Origin: DASYDU01 sp050248495 | Lineage (GTDB): Bacteria; Planctomycetota; Planctomycetia; Pirellulales; Lacipirellulaceae | DNA length: 64,000 bases | Direction: 5' to 3' | Assembly (NCBI GenBank): GCA_050248495.1 | Contig: JBFWSG010000003.1 | Span: 124,001-188,000 of the forward strand | In this document: positions 16,684 through 25,633 of the stretch, one piece after another | Layout: every line of letters begins with the position of its first letter | Position numbering within the stretch: position 1 is the stretch's first letter | Program-made: the position numbers and the translations under genes | The notes under the pieces: model-generated | Told to the model about the DNA's origin: nothing | The model's database searches: none | Seen by the model: the letters and a program-made list of their open reading frames with translations, nothing else

Positions 16684-18930
16684 ATGGCACACGAACCGCT
16701 TACCTCCGCAGCAATCATCGAGGAATTTGGCCCCCACTTGGCCTTTTCCAGCGGCCCGCGCCTCGATCGCGGCGTTGAGACCGACCGCCTGGTCAAAACG
16801 CATTGCTGTTTCTGCGGTCAGCAATGTGGGATTCAACTTAAAGTCAAGGACAATGAGGTCATCGGCTTCGAGCCTTGGGAAGAGTTTCCATTCAACCGCG
16901 GGATGCTCTGTCCGAAGGGCGTCAAACGCTATCTGCAAGGCTCGCATTCCGACCGGTTGCTGCACGCCTATCGCCGCGACCCAACGTCGTCAGGCGGCTT
17001 TCGACCGCTTGAGTACAACGAAGCGGTTCGTGCGGTCGCCGACAACCTGGGGCAAATTCAATCCGCACACGGTGCCTCGTCGGTCGCGGTGTTGAGCGGC
17101 GCCAGCCTGACCACCGAGAAGACGTATCTGATGGGCAAATTCGCCCGCATGTGCCTCAAGACCTCGAACATCGATTACAACGGCCGCCTCTGCATGGTCA
17201 GCGCCGGAGCGGGCAACAAGAAAGCGTTCGGCATCGATCGCGCTGCTAACCCTTGGTCCGACATCACTCAGGCCGACGTGGTTTGGATCAGCGGCGCCAA
17301 TATCGCCGAGTGTGCGCCGATTACTACCAGCTATGTCTGGCAGGCACGCGAGTTTGGCGCGAAGATCATCGTCGTCGATCCGCGGATTACGCCCGTGGCC
17401 CGGACCTGCGATTTGTTTTTGCCGGTCAAGCCCGGTCGCGACGTCGCGCTGTTCAACGGCATCCTGCATCTGATGATCGAACACGACTGGATCAACCATG
17501 ACTTTGTTGGAGAGCACACGGTCGGCTTCGAAGCACTGGCCGAGCACGTTCATGCCTGGGCTCCCCGTCGGACGGCCGAAGTCACCGGCATCGCCGAGAA
17601 ATCGATCCGCCAGGCTGCGGAGCTATGGGGCACGACCAAAAGCAGCTTCTTGCTCCACGCCCGTGGCATCGAGCATCACAGCCACGGTGTGCAAAACGTG
17701 CTGGCTGCGATCAACATGGTCCTGGCGTCCGGCCGCATCGGTCGCCCGGGCTGCGGCTACGCGACGATCACAGGGCAAGCCAACGGGCAAGGAGGCCGCG
17801 AGCATGGACAGAAGTGCGATCAGCTTCCTGGCTCGCGCGATTTGGCAAATCCGGAGCACCGAGCCCATGTCGCAGGCGTGTGGGGCATCGACCCGAACGA
17901 GTTGCCAGAACCGGGCGTCGACGCCTACGAGATCTTTCGTCGCATCGACCGCGGCGAGATTCGTGCGCTCGTTTCAATTTGCTTCAACCCAGTCGTCTCG
18001 TTGCCGGACAGCAACTTTGTGGCGCGGATGCTGGACAAGCTCGACTTCTATGTGGCGATCGACTTTTTCCTCAACGAAACGGCCCGGCATGCCGACATCG
18101 TGCTGCCCGGCTCCTTGCAGGAAGAAGATGAAGGGACCGTCACCCAGATCGAAGGCCGCGTGATCAAGATCAACAAGGCGGTTGATCCGCCCGGCGATGC
18201 GCGGCAAGATTGGCGAATCATTCAAGACATCGCCGCCGCGCTGGGCCGGCCTCGCGGATTCACATTTCAGGAGCCGCGCGAGATTTTTGACGAGCTGCGG
18301 CGCGCCAGCCAAGGGGGCATTGCCGACTACTTCGGAATCACGTACGAGAAAATCGAACGCCAGTTCGGCGTCTGTTGGCCCTGCCCGGCTGACGATCACC
18401 CGGGTACTCCCAGGCTCTTCGAACCCGACTCCTGGAACCCTATCGCACGGGGCGCGGGTCCGTTCTATTTTCCGGACGGTAAAGCGCGGTTCAACGTTGC
18501 CGAGTACCGACCGCCGACCGAGGATGTCGATAGCGAGTACCCCGTGATCCTCACCACCGGCCGCGTCGTGAGCCAGTTTCTCTCGGGTACGCAAACGCGG
18601 CGGATCGGGCCGCTGGTGGAAATGTATCCGGAACCACTCGTCGAGATTCACCCGCAACTCGCCGCGACGATCGGCCTGGCAGACGGCGATTGGATCACCG
18701 TCGAGAGCCGGCGTGGAGGTTGCACGCTGCGTGCTCAAATCGTGCGCACCATCCGCCCGGATACGGTGTTCGTTCCGTACCATTGGGCCGGTGCCAAGAG
18801 CATCAATCGCCTCACAATCGCGGCGCAGGATCCGATCTCAAAGATCCCTGAGTACAAGGTGTGCGCCGTCCGCATTCGCAAGGCGGACGGTCCGCCCGAC
18901 TACGTCGGCAAACTGGAACCGCAGCAATAG
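16684..18930 (+). CDS. Molybdopterin oxidoreductase, NarB/NasA-like nitrate reductase catalytic subunit
   Basis: The 748-residue protein has the N-terminal [4Fe-4S] motif (Cys41, 44, 48 and 76), the three-part molybdopterin-binding body, and a C-terminal dinucleotide-binding domain with TTGRVVSQFLSGTQTRR. Cys170 in NGRLCM is in the position of the Mo-ligating Cys of assimilatory and periplasmic nitrate reductases. No Tat signal is seen at the ATG chosen here, 16684. The frame is open upstream from 16606, but that part overlaps the preceding gene. Nitrate reduction is the best guess, but other oxyanions or formate cannot be excluded from sequence alone. Neighbours supply membrane, ferredoxin and Rieske partners. 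Confidence 0.85.
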   Translation: MAHEPLTSAAIIEEFGPHLAFSSGPRLDRGVETDRLVKTHCCFCGQQCGIQLKVKDNEVIGFEPWEEFPFNRGMLCPKGVKRYLQGSHSDRLLHAYRRDPTSSGGFRPLEYNEAVRAVADNLGQIQSAHGASSVAVLSGASLTTEKTYLMGKFARMCLKTSNIDYNGRLCMVSAGAGNKKAFGIDRAANPWSDITQADVVWISGANIAECAPITTSYVWQAREFGAKIIVVDPRITPVARTCDLFLPVKPGRDVALFNGILHLMIEHDWINHDFVGEHTVGFEALAEHVHAWAPRRTAEVTGIAEKSIRQAAELWGTTKSSFLLHARGIEHHSHGVQNVLAAINMVLASGRIGRPGCGYATITGQANGQGGREHGQKCDQLPGSRDLANPEHRAHVAGVWGIDPNELPEPGVDAYEIFRRIDRGEIRALVSICFNPVVSLPDSNFVARMLDKLDFYVAIDFFLNETARHADIVLPGSLQEEDEGTVTQIEGRVIKINKAVDPPGDARQDWRIIQDIAAALGRPRGFTFQEPREIFDELRRASQGGIADYFGITYEKIERQFGVCWPCPADDHPGTPRLFEPDSWNPIARGAGPFYFPDGKARFNVAEYRPPTEDVDSEYPVILTTGRVVSQFLSGTQTRRIGPLVEMYPEPLVEIHPQLAATIGLADGDWITVESRRGGCTLRAQIVRTIRPDTVFVPYHWAGAKSINRLTIAAQDPISKIPEYKVCAVRIRKADGPPDYVGKLEPQQ

Positions 18931-18947
18931 GAAGGCGCCCGCCCGCG

Positions 18948-19613
18948 ATGCCAATTGATAAGTATTTCTTCATCGATCCGAATCGCTGTATAGGTTGCCA
19001 ATCGTGCGTCGAAGCCTGCAGCGAGTGCGATACGCACAAAGGGCACTCGATGATTCACCTGGAGTACGTCGACCGGGCGGTTTCGCCGCAGACGCTGCCG
19101 GTCGTCTGCATGCACTGCGACTCGCCGACCTGCGCCGAGGTCTGCCCCGCGGATGCGATAAAGCGGACCAGCGACGGCGTCGTGCAAACGGCTCGCAAAC
19201 CGCGTTGCATCGCCTGCAACAACTGCGTGCTGGCGTGTCCATTCGGCGTGCCGAAAATGAATGTCGGTTTCGAGCTGATGATGAAGTGCGACATGTGTTA
19301 CGACCGCACCTCGATCGGCAAGAGCCCGATGTGTACGACCGTTTGCCCCAGCCGCGCGCTTCATTTTGGCACCTGGGAAGAAATCGAAGCCGTGCGCCCG
19401 CGATCGGTTCCGCAGAATCAATTTCGCTTCGGAAACCAGGAAGTTCACACCAAAGTCTATATGATGGTTCCACGTGACGCACCGACAGAGTACCTGGACG
19501 TGGTCTCGGCCATGATCGAACTTCAATCCACCACCGGCGCTGCCGCGAGCGGCTCTCCGGATAATGACGACCCGATGCTCGCCGGACTCTACAACAGCGC
19601 GGAAGGAGTCTGA
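18948..19613 (+). CDS. Four-cluster ferredoxin-type electron transfer subunit (DmsB/NrfC-like)
   Basis: The 221-residue protein has four Cys clusters in the order typical of DmsB/NarH-like subunits: CIGCQSC, CMHCDSPTC, CIACNNC, and CDMC with a later CTTVCP. This predicts four [4Fe-4S] centres. The start at 18948 is chosen because the upstream part of the open frame overlaps the catalytic gene and is not ferredoxin-like. The protein would pass electrons between the cytochrome b and molybdopterin subunits. No export signal is visible. Confidence 0.9.
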   Translation: MPIDKYFFIDPNRCIGCQSCVEACSECDTHKGHSMIHLEYVDRAVSPQTLPVVCMHCDSPTCAEVCPADAIKRTSDGVVQTARKPRCIACNNCVLACPFGVPKMNVGFELMMKCDMCYDRTSIGKSPMCTTVCPSRALHFGTWEEIEAVRPRSVPQNQFRFGNQEVHTKVYMMVPRDAPTEYLDVVSAMIELQSTTGAAASGSPDNDDPMLAGLYNSAEGV

Positions 19614-19616
19614 GCT

Positions 19617-20168
19617 ATGAACCCCGAAATCGACCCCGAGTTGCACACGGTTCCTCCCGATCGCGGCGCGATGGAGGACCAACCCAAGTGGCGGCAGGAT
19701 TTTCCCATCGATACGGCACAAGACTCCTATGTCGCCCGACGAGATTTCACCAAGTACCTGGGACTCACCAGCCTGGCCTTTGTCGTGGGGCAGTTCTGGA
19801 TCGCGCTGCAGAATCGCTGGCGAATGTCGCGCGGTGCGTTGCCGATTGCCAGGATTGCGCGACTCGACGAAGTGCCAGTCGGGACGACTCGGACATTTCA
19901 CTATCCAACCGCTTCCGATCCGGCGATTCTACTTCATCCCACGGCAGATACGCTGCTCGCATACAGCAGCCAGTGCACTCATCTTCAGTGCCCCGTCCTG
20001 CCCCAAATGGAAGATGGGCGGCTCCATTGCCCATGCCACCGCGGATACTTCGACGTGCAATCGGGGCGACCAACGGCCGGCCCGCCGCGGAGGTCCTTGC
20101 CGCGGATCGCGCTCAAGATTGAAAACGCCACGATCTTTGCCACGGGCGTTGTTCAGGAGGAAACATGA
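19617..20168 (+). CDS. Membrane-anchored Rieske [2Fe-2S] protein
   Basis: The 183-residue protein has a twin-arginine-like motif, VARRDFTKYLGL, at residue 39 followed by a hydrophobic anchor, as in Rieske proteins of bc complexes. The cluster ligands are Cys120/His122 (CTHLQC) and Cys138/His141 (CPCH). The extra Cys125 and Cys140 are placed to form the disulfide found in high-potential bc1/b6f Rieske proteins. AAGGAG precedes the ATG. It lies inside an operon for a molybdenum oxidoreductase and NarI-like cytochrome b with no cytochrome b/c1 genes nearby, so it is more likely a subunit of that complex than of a bc complex. Confidence 0.88.
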   Translation: MNPEIDPELHTVPPDRGAMEDQPKWRQDFPIDTAQDSYVARRDFTKYLGLTSLAFVVGQFWIALQNRWRMSRGALPIARIARLDEVPVGTTRTFHYPTASDPAILLHPTADTLLAYSSQCTHLQCPVLPQMEDGRLHCPCHRGYFDVQSGRPTAGPPRRSLPRIALKIENATIFATGVVQEET

Positions 20169-20389
20169 ACGTCAAACGCCCACTCTCTCGGCACGAGCGA
20201 TCGGTCATCATCACCGGTATCCTCTGTATTGTGCTGACGTTGGTACTCATGCAATTGTGGCTGCTCACGGCCACGATGAATGCCTGGCTGGGCGGCGATG
20301 ACTCCGTCGTCTGGCCGGCCGCTGCGGCCAGCCTCGTCTGTTTCCTGCTGATCGCCGGGCTGCTATGGCACACATTTCGCTTGGATTAA
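20165..20389 (+). CDS. Small two-helix membrane protein of the molybdoenzyme operon
   Basis: The 74-residue protein has two transmembrane helices (about residues 15-35 and 49-68) joined by a short loop with GGDDSVVWPAAA. AGGAGG lies five bases before an ATG that overlaps the Rieske stop codon. It has no recognisable cofactor residues. Tight coupling to the Rieske gene suggests a small structural subunit of the same complex. The function is not known to me. Confidence 0.75.
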   Translation: MNVKRPLSRHERSVIITGILCIVLTLVLMQLWLLTATMNAWLGGDDSVVWPAAAASLVCFLLIAGLLWHTFRLD

Positions 20390-20397
20390 TACGTCGG

Positions 20398-21450
20398 ATG
20401 CCAACCAGCAAGAACGACAATAATCGAGCTTCGCCGCTGGCGGCCCATCTGCATCCGGCTTATTTTGCCATGGTCATGGCGACTGGTATCGTTTCGGTCG
20501 CTGCCCAGTTGCGAGGTTGGCCGGCCATAGCGCAAATGCTGCTGTGGCTAAATATTTTCTTCTATGCCACGCTTTGGGCGCTGACGCTGCTGCGATTTGT
20601 TCGCTACCGCGACCGACTCGTCGCCGACTTGCTGAGTCACGGGCAATCGGTTGGATTTTTCACCATGGTCGCGGCCACTTGTGTGCTCGGCAATCAATTC
20701 GTCGTCGTGCTACCGAGGCCGCAAGTCGCTCTCGCCCTGTGGATTGTCGGTATAGCGCTTTGGGCAATCATCACGTACACAGTGTTGACCGTGTTGACGG
20801 TAAAGTCCGACAAGCCATCGCTCGACGAAGGGATCAACGGCGGCTGGCTGGTGATCGTTGTCGCAGCCCAATCCGTGTCGGTTCTCGGCGGCCTGATCGC
20901 GCCAAACCTGGGCGTCTCGCGCGAACTGGCTTTATACTTCGCTTTGATCATGTGGCTCGGCGGAGGAATGCTCTATATCTGGATCATCTCGTTGATCTTC
21001 TACCGCTATACCTTTTTCGCGCTCGATCCGCGGCAATTGGCGCCGCCCTATTGGATCAACATGGGCGCGATGGCCATTTCGACGCTCGCCGGAACGATCC
21101 TGGCTCAAAATGCAACCGATTCGCCGCTTTTGGCCGAATTGCGGCCCTTCGTTATCGGTCTGACATTGATGTTTTGGGCGACCGCGACTTGGTGGATTCC
21201 ACTCCTAGTGGCGCTGGGCGTTTGGCGCCACATCATCTGCCAAGTGTCGATCCATTACGACCCGGTCTACTGGAGCGCCGTGTTCCCGCTCGGGATGTAC
21301 ACTGTTTGCACACACCGCCTGGCGACCGTGGTTGATCAGCCTTTCTTGGACGTCATTCCCCGATACTTCTTGTTCATCGCGATGGCGGCATGGTTGGTAA
21401 CTTTCTTCGGGTTACTACAGCGGCAACTGAATTGGTTGCGAACTCGCTAG
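20398..21450 (+). CDS. TDT/SLAC1-family anion transporter
   Basis: The protein of about 350 residues has ten hydrophobic helices and the family opening HPAYFAMVMATGIVSVAA, which identifies the tellurite-resistance/dicarboxylate transporter (TDT, SLAC1/TehA) family. Members carry small anions such as sulfite, malate, chloride and nitrate. The start is uncertain. An ATG at 20365 would overlap the previous gene by 25 bases, and the ATG at 20398 is preferred because it starts just before the conserved region. Position at the end of a nitrate reductase-like operon makes nitrate or nitrite movement plausible. Confidence 0.82.
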   Translation: MPTSKNDNNRASPLAAHLHPAYFAMVMATGIVSVAAQLRGWPAIAQMLLWLNIFFYATLWALTLLRFVRYRDRLVADLLSHGQSVGFFTMVAATCVLGNQFVVVLPRPQVALALWIVGIALWAIITYTVLTVLTVKSDKPSLDEGINGGWLVIVVAAQSVSVLGGLIAPNLGVSRELALYFALIMWLGGGMLYIWIISLIFYRYTFFALDPRQLAPPYWINMGAMAISTLAGTILAQNATDSPLLAELRPFVIGLTLMFWATATWWIPLLVALGVWRHIICQVSIHYDPVYWSAVFPLGMYTVCTHRLATVVDQPFLDVIPRYFLFIAMAAWLVTFFGLLQRQLNWLRTR

Positions 21451-22132
21451 AGCGCTCTTCGCCATGCCGTAGAAATGCCCACAGTGCTGAACGTCATGGC
21501 GGCATTCGCTTTCGGTGATGGGGTCGTGGACTCTCTACGGCAACGACATACGCAGGAACCGGAAGCGACGACGACGCGGCTTTCGGCGAACCGTTCCTCT
21601 CGGCGTGCAATTCGGTTTCGGGATGGATGTTCGATGTAACCAATTTCATGCGCATCCATCGCGACGACGGTGTCACCACCTTCTGACGTCCGCTCGTAGC
21701 ATTCAATATGCGAGCATGGATGTTGAGCTGGTTCGTCGAGTGGGTGCTTTTCGGCAGCACCAAGGGATACGAAGACAAATCAACTTTTTCCGCATCCACC
21801 CCGATTGCCACTCTTTGGCCAACGGATGTTCCCCGTGGAACAAAGCAATTCGACCGGCGGCAGCAGCGCCGAATTCTGGTTAAGTAGCTTGCCGAATATT
21901 GCGACATTGAGGCAATCACTGGATCCGTGACGAGCTCTTAATCGCAAATGCGAGCCAGCGAATAACAAGAGTGCCAGTGTCATCTGAAGTTGACACTGTC
22001 AATCTCGCACGACATGTCCGAGTGCAATTCCAGATGTAAAGGCTGCGAACTCAGGTGGCACATCACTTGCATTATCAAATTAGTGTAACGCCGGGAAACT
22101 ATTGTACCTTCTACGCTGAGGAGAAGACCATC
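21451..22132. other. Intergenic stretch, probable left flank of the integrative element
   Basis: No convincing gene is seen here. The open frames on either strand have low-complexity Arg/Ser-rich translations without domains. One structural item is a perfect 8-base inverted repeat, CAGTGTCA ... TGACACTG, at 21975-21998. The base composition becomes less GC-rich here than in the operon to the left. This could mark the boundary of the element, but no sequence matching the tRNA-Met end was found by eye. Confidence 0.4.
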
Positions 22133-22285
22133 ATGTCGACATCAAATTCTTCTTACAATAGTCGCGATCGGATCAAAGACTACGCGGAACGCGAATCGCT
22201 TAGCCCACGTGACCAACTACTTGGCCAACTTGTGGTAATACTACTCTTTCTGCTTGCGGTCCTGTTACGATCGCTGTGGTTATAA
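22133..22285 (+). CDS. Small single-helix membrane protein
   Basis: The 50-residue product has a polar N-terminal half rich in Ser, Arg and Glu, and a C-terminal helix, QLVVILLFLLAVLLRSLWL. The start at 22133 is chosen because GAGGAGAAG lies about seven bases upstream. The frame remains open further upstream, but the translation there looks unnatural. No family is recognised. It stands alone, with no neighbours in operon distance. Confidence 0.5.
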   Translation: MSTSNSSYNSRDRIKDYAERESLSPRDQLLGQLVVILLFLLAVLLRSLWL

Positions 22286-23129
22286 GCGAGCATACGAAAG
22301 GTGAGGTAGTCAGAACTTTTGTGACGAAGTCCGATATCCCGAAGTAGGCAATTCCAAGTAGTCTCGAAGCTAATCTCGGTCGCTTACTATTGATGTGTTC
22401 CACTTCTTGAGGCAGTTTAAATCCAGCTGGACGAATCTCAAGAAACCGTGACTGGTCTTCAATGGCGTGTCCGATAGGATCCCGACTTCACGCCGTCTCG
22501 CCGCTTGTGTTACATTTCTTCGCTTGTTTGGTCTCAAATCGGTGTTATGTCGTATTGCGCCATAACGGCGATAAATGAGTGAGCGGTGGTATAGGTCTCG
22601 CGGACACTCGTGGCTTCGCTATTCAGCGGTTTACCCAGTGCGTCGGCCGTTCCGCCGTGCTGGGATTCCACGACAGCCCCAGTGAGACGATTCTTCCAGG
22701 ATGTCAACTACGGCTCAACTGAGGTGAGCCGTGCGGTGGAAGAAGCTCGCCTCAATCAACGCAGAGTTGCGTTGGAACGTCAAGCCGCAAACATCGTGCG
22801 AGAGTATGCAACATACAACGCCGACGTTTCCGCACTCCACTGCGAAACTCCGGGGCCTCGCTCTTGTGCGGCTCGGTACAAGCACACTTCCGTGCTTCAA
22901 TAGAGCCTGCATTCCGATCTGCATCCACGCACGACCCCGCCCGGTGCTTGATTTCAGTACGAAGCTAGCGGTAGGCAGGGTTTATTCGGAGCGCAGACAT
23001 CAATAGCCGGGCTGACGCGAGTAGGTGTAGTGAAGGATAGATGTGACATCCGCATTTTATGCAACATACTACTGCGAAAGTTCGGACGCCCTTCTCTGCA
23101 ACTTAACTCGTATCGATCTCGACCGCCAA
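22286..23129. other. Non-coding or degenerate stretch inside the element
   Basis: No gene is supported here. Several short inverted repeats occur, for example CGGCTCA...TGAGCCG near 22712 and AAGCAC...GTGCTT near 22885, but no conserved RNA family is recognised. The short open frames have mixed, low-complexity translations. The stretch could hold decayed coding sequence. Confidence 0.35.
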
Positions 23130-23357
23130 TCACTTAGAGACTATTTCTGGATTTGCATCACAGCTTCCAGCATCTATCGGTGTCGAACGCACGCCACACT
23201 GGACAGATACAGGGCTGGGCCACGGTCCGAATTCTGGAATCCGCAAGTCTGCATCAACAGCGAACTCTACGGTGCCATATGCCAAGCCCTCTCGGTCCGC
23301 GATTTCCTGAACCAGCACTCCCCGACTGTACAGGGCAATCAATTGGCTTTCTGTCAT
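23130..23357 (-). CDS. Small HTH-like protein coupled to the serine recombinase
   Basis: The 75-residue product begins MTESQLIALYSRGVLVQEIADREGL, which reads as a helix-turn-helix of the kind used for sequence recognition. Its ATG overlaps the stop of the upstream recombinase gene (ATGA), suggesting translational coupling. The C-terminal half has no recognisable motif. It could be a regulator or a detached DNA-binding part of the recombinase system, or a fortuitous frame. Confidence 0.4.
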   Translation of the reverse strand: MTESQLIALYSRGVLVQEIADREGLAYGTVEFAVDADLRIPEFGPWPSPVSVQCGVRSTPIDAGSCDANPEIVSK

Positions 23358-24025
23358 CTGAGCATTTTAGCAATTGTACTTTTTGTAAAGAGCATGCCAC
23401 GCGGAGTGGTAAATGATTCAGCATTCAAAGCATCAGCGATTTCGCCGTACGTCTTGCCAGTTTGCCGAAGTTCAATGACTTTGGTTCGAAAGAATTGAAG
23501 TCGTTCGCTGGCTCGAGCACTGCGGATCGCGGCAGAACGCTGATTACCTTTTGTGGCTCCCGCCAGCCGTCGGTGCTCACGATTTCGCCAATGCTCGGGC
23601 CGATGTGATCCAAGTCGAACACCATCTCGCCGTTTTTGTTGCAATGCCTCCCGGGTCCGATCTCGAATTAGCTTTGCCTCATACTCAGCAATTGCCGCCA
23701 ACATGTGAATCAGGAGCGGGGTGGCCGCCGGAAAGTCACATATGGCGAAGTCGACTTCAGCATCCATCAACGTCGACATGAACTGGACGTCTCGGGCGAG
23801 CCGATCGAGCTTTGCGACGACCAATTTGGCTCCCGAATACTTGGCATGTTGGAGGGCCCTTTGGAGCTCCGGTCGATTCCGTTTCCTCCCTGACTCTACC
23901 TCGTGGTACGACGCGATGATGGAGGCATTCTGTTGGGTGGCAAACCGCTCAATCGTCTCGCGCTGAACGTCGAAGCTCGTAATCTGCCGCTTCGTGCTGA
24001 CGCGATAGTACGCGACGATCTTCAT
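23354..24025 (-). CDS. Serine recombinase (resolvase/invertase family)
   Basis: The 223-residue protein starts MKIVAYYRVSTKRQ, with the catalytic Ser in YRVST, and contains LVVAKLDRLARDV and AEYEAKLIRDRTREAL, all hallmarks of the resolvase N-terminal domain and E helix. The C-terminal part, TGKTYGEIADALNAE followed by TPRG...FTKSTIAKML, is a DNA-binding HTH of the recombinase type. An ATG 12 bases further upstream is possible, but GAGG lies six bases before 24025. The length matches small resolvases rather than large serine integrases. It belongs to the mobile region. Confidence 0.9.
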   Translation of the reverse strand: MKIVAYYRVSTKRQITSFDVQRETIERFATQQNASIIASYHEVESGRKRNRPELQRALQHAKYSGAKLVVAKLDRLARDVQFMSTLMDAEVDFAICDFPAATPLLIHMLAAIAEYEAKLIRDRTREALQQKRRDGVRLGSHRPEHWRNREHRRLAGATKGNQRSAAIRSARASERLQFFRTKVIELRQTGKTYGEIADALNAESFTTPRGMLFTKSTIAKMLR

Positions 24026-24037
24026 GTTGGGCCTCAT

Positions 24038-24471
24038 GGGTGCGAGTCGTGCAATCTCAATATAGTCTGAGCGCCCCGGGATCGTTTCGACGCGGCATAC
24101 CTTTTTCGACTTGGTTTATTAAAGCTAGAAGAGCTCGGCGAGAATGTCGATCGCAGGGCTTGGCTCGGTTTTGAAAATAGACCCCTCCCCCTCCTTGCCT
24201 GAGTCGTCGCAGCAACCGCACCGTCATTGCGACCGATCCAAACAACCCGATTGAGTTTCATTTCGAGTCACGATCGAGGTTCCTTCTGCGTCGTCGTCGG
24301 TCAAGGCAAATGGCAACGCTTGTTTGATGAGGAGTTGCAGTGCAATGTTGCTCGACGCGATCAGCGCTGAAGCGTCACGTTGTGTGATCGCCTAGCAGAG
24401 CGGAAGGCGTGATTCGCAGAAGTGCGAAGAGAGGGAGTACGGATCATTATCCGCGCTCGCGAGATCGCGAG
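24038..24471. other. Stretch without a convincing gene upstream of the recombinase
   Basis: Minus-strand translation of about 24224-24391 reads smoothly (NIALQLLIKQALPFAL then TDDDAEGTSIVTRN), but no ATG, GTG or TTG opens it, so it may be a remnant of a coding region. A short palindrome, CTCGCGAGATCGCGAG, lies near 24455. Nothing else is recognised. Confidence 0.35.
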
Positions 24472-24633
24472 CTAGCGGATTCGGCAGCCTGCCTGCCGCA
24501 GGCCATCGACATAGGCTCTCGACACTGGGCCGGCCACATAGACGATCCGTCCGTCTCGGAGTACAGCCGTCCGTTCGTACGCTCGGTACTCCCGGAATCG
24601 CAAGCCGTCGAGTTGTCCGCGATGAAAGTCCAT
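24472..24633 (-). CDS. Small hypothetical protein downstream of the DUF932 gene
   Basis: The 53-residue frame encodes MDFHRGQLDGLRFREYRAY, then RDGRIVYVAGPVSRAYVDGL, which has the alternating character of a real small folded domain. It lies 58 bases downstream of the DUF932 gene on the same strand. No good ribosome-binding site is seen, and the frame is open further upstream. No family is recognised. It may be translated from the DUF932 transcript. Confidence 0.35.
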   Translation of the reverse strand: MDFHRGQLDGLRFREYRAYERTAVLRDGRIVYVAGPVSRAYVDGLRQAGCRIR

Positions 24634-24691
24634 CGAGTGGCCCAGGAAAGAGAAAGCCGGCCAATCCGTTGGCCGGACGAGACGGTTGTGA

Positions 24692-25633
24692 CTAGCTCGC
24701 CAACTGCAGGGCGACTGCGAACGCTCGATCATTGATCCGCTTCGACTCGCCATACCAGGCAGCCCGCAGACGGGAATCGGCATTTCGGCCGTAAGCGTGC
24801 GTCACGTATTGGGTTACGCCGTTATAAGCGCTCCAGGCCGTGCGCCCGTCGTTACCGACGCCATGCAGGCAGAGACCGACGACGTTTTCCAAAATGTTGC
24901 GCTGGCGAGTCGAGTAGTCCGATTCGTCGTCCGATAGTTCCAGCACTTTTTTTACGTACAGGCGAATGCCGGCCCGATCGACATTGCAAGCGATCAACCT
25001 GCGGTATTGCGCGGCCGTCGCCTCGAAGGTTTCATTCACGAGATTTACCGTCTCTCGAATCGTCCGTAGCGCTCGATTTTGGCTCGCCGTGTGCTTTACT
25101 TTGAGCAGCGTCGAGCGGTCATCGCGCAGGCCGGCCGAAAGCGTATTCCAACAGACGACGCGAATCGGACAGAAGCCGACGCTCGTCGAGCGGCTGCCGT
25201 CATGGCTGCTGGTCAGGAGTAAATACTTGCGGATGCGATCGTCCGCCGAAATCTCGGCATCGGCTCGATTCACTTTCGCCAGCACCCAAACCAGCGCGCC
25301 GCCTTTGAGGCTGCCGCAGGTCTCAAACTGGCATTCGCCACTTTCGAGAAATGGCCGAAACCAGTTGAATTGATCTCGGTTTTGCAGTGGTCGGTAACGA
25401 TCTCCGACGACTCCAAAAACGTCGCCAGTATCGGGCCGAACGACGGCTTTGTGGCTCGGTATTTCTTTGCCATCCACGAATACCGGCCGCGTTTCTACTT
25501 GCCAATTGAGGCCGCTGATTGCGATCGCATCGTCGATCGAGTAGCGCACTGGCGAGTCTGCAGGCAGCGTGACACCGAGGCCGTGCCACGCGCTTTCTCC
25601 GAAGAACAATCCGCTGTTAAAGAGATGAGCCAT
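24692..25633 (-). CDS. DUF932 domain protein (phage/plasmid-associated)
   Basis: The 313-residue protein begins MAHLFNSGLFFGESAWHGLG and contains NWQVETRPVFVDG and FGVVGDRYRPLQNRD, the hallmarks of DUF932 proteins found on phages, plasmids and integrative elements. The start at 25633 is preceded by AAGGAA nine bases away, and 17 extra upstream codons are open but not family-like. Its biochemical role is unknown. It is encoded opposite to the replication and integration genes of the element. Confidence 0.82.
   Translation of the reverse strand: MAHLFNSGLFFGESAWHGLGVTLPADSPVRYSIDDAIAISGLNWQVETRPVFVDGKEIPSHKAVVRPDTGDVFGVVGDRYRPLQNRDQFNWFRPFLESGECQFETCGSLKGGALVWVLAKVNRADAEISADDRIRKYLLLTSSHDGSRSTSVGFCPIRVVCWNTLSAGLRDDRSTLLKVKHTASQNRALRTIRETVNLVNETFEATAAQYRRLIACNVDRAGIRLYVKKVLELSDDESDYSTRQRNILENVVGLCLHGVGNDGRTAWSAYNGVTQYVTHAYGRNADSRLRAAWYGESKRINDRAFAVALQLAS

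Noticed and set aside
21494..21919. Minus-strand frame of 141 codons
   Set aside because: It has Ser/Arg-rich composition and no recognisable domain.
22610..22903. Plus-strand frame of 97 codons
   Set aside because: Translation has no domain, no good ribosome-binding site and poor composition.
24224..24391. Smooth minus-strand frame without a start codon
   Set aside because: No ATG, GTG or TTG opens it, so it cannot be called a gene; it may be a remnant.
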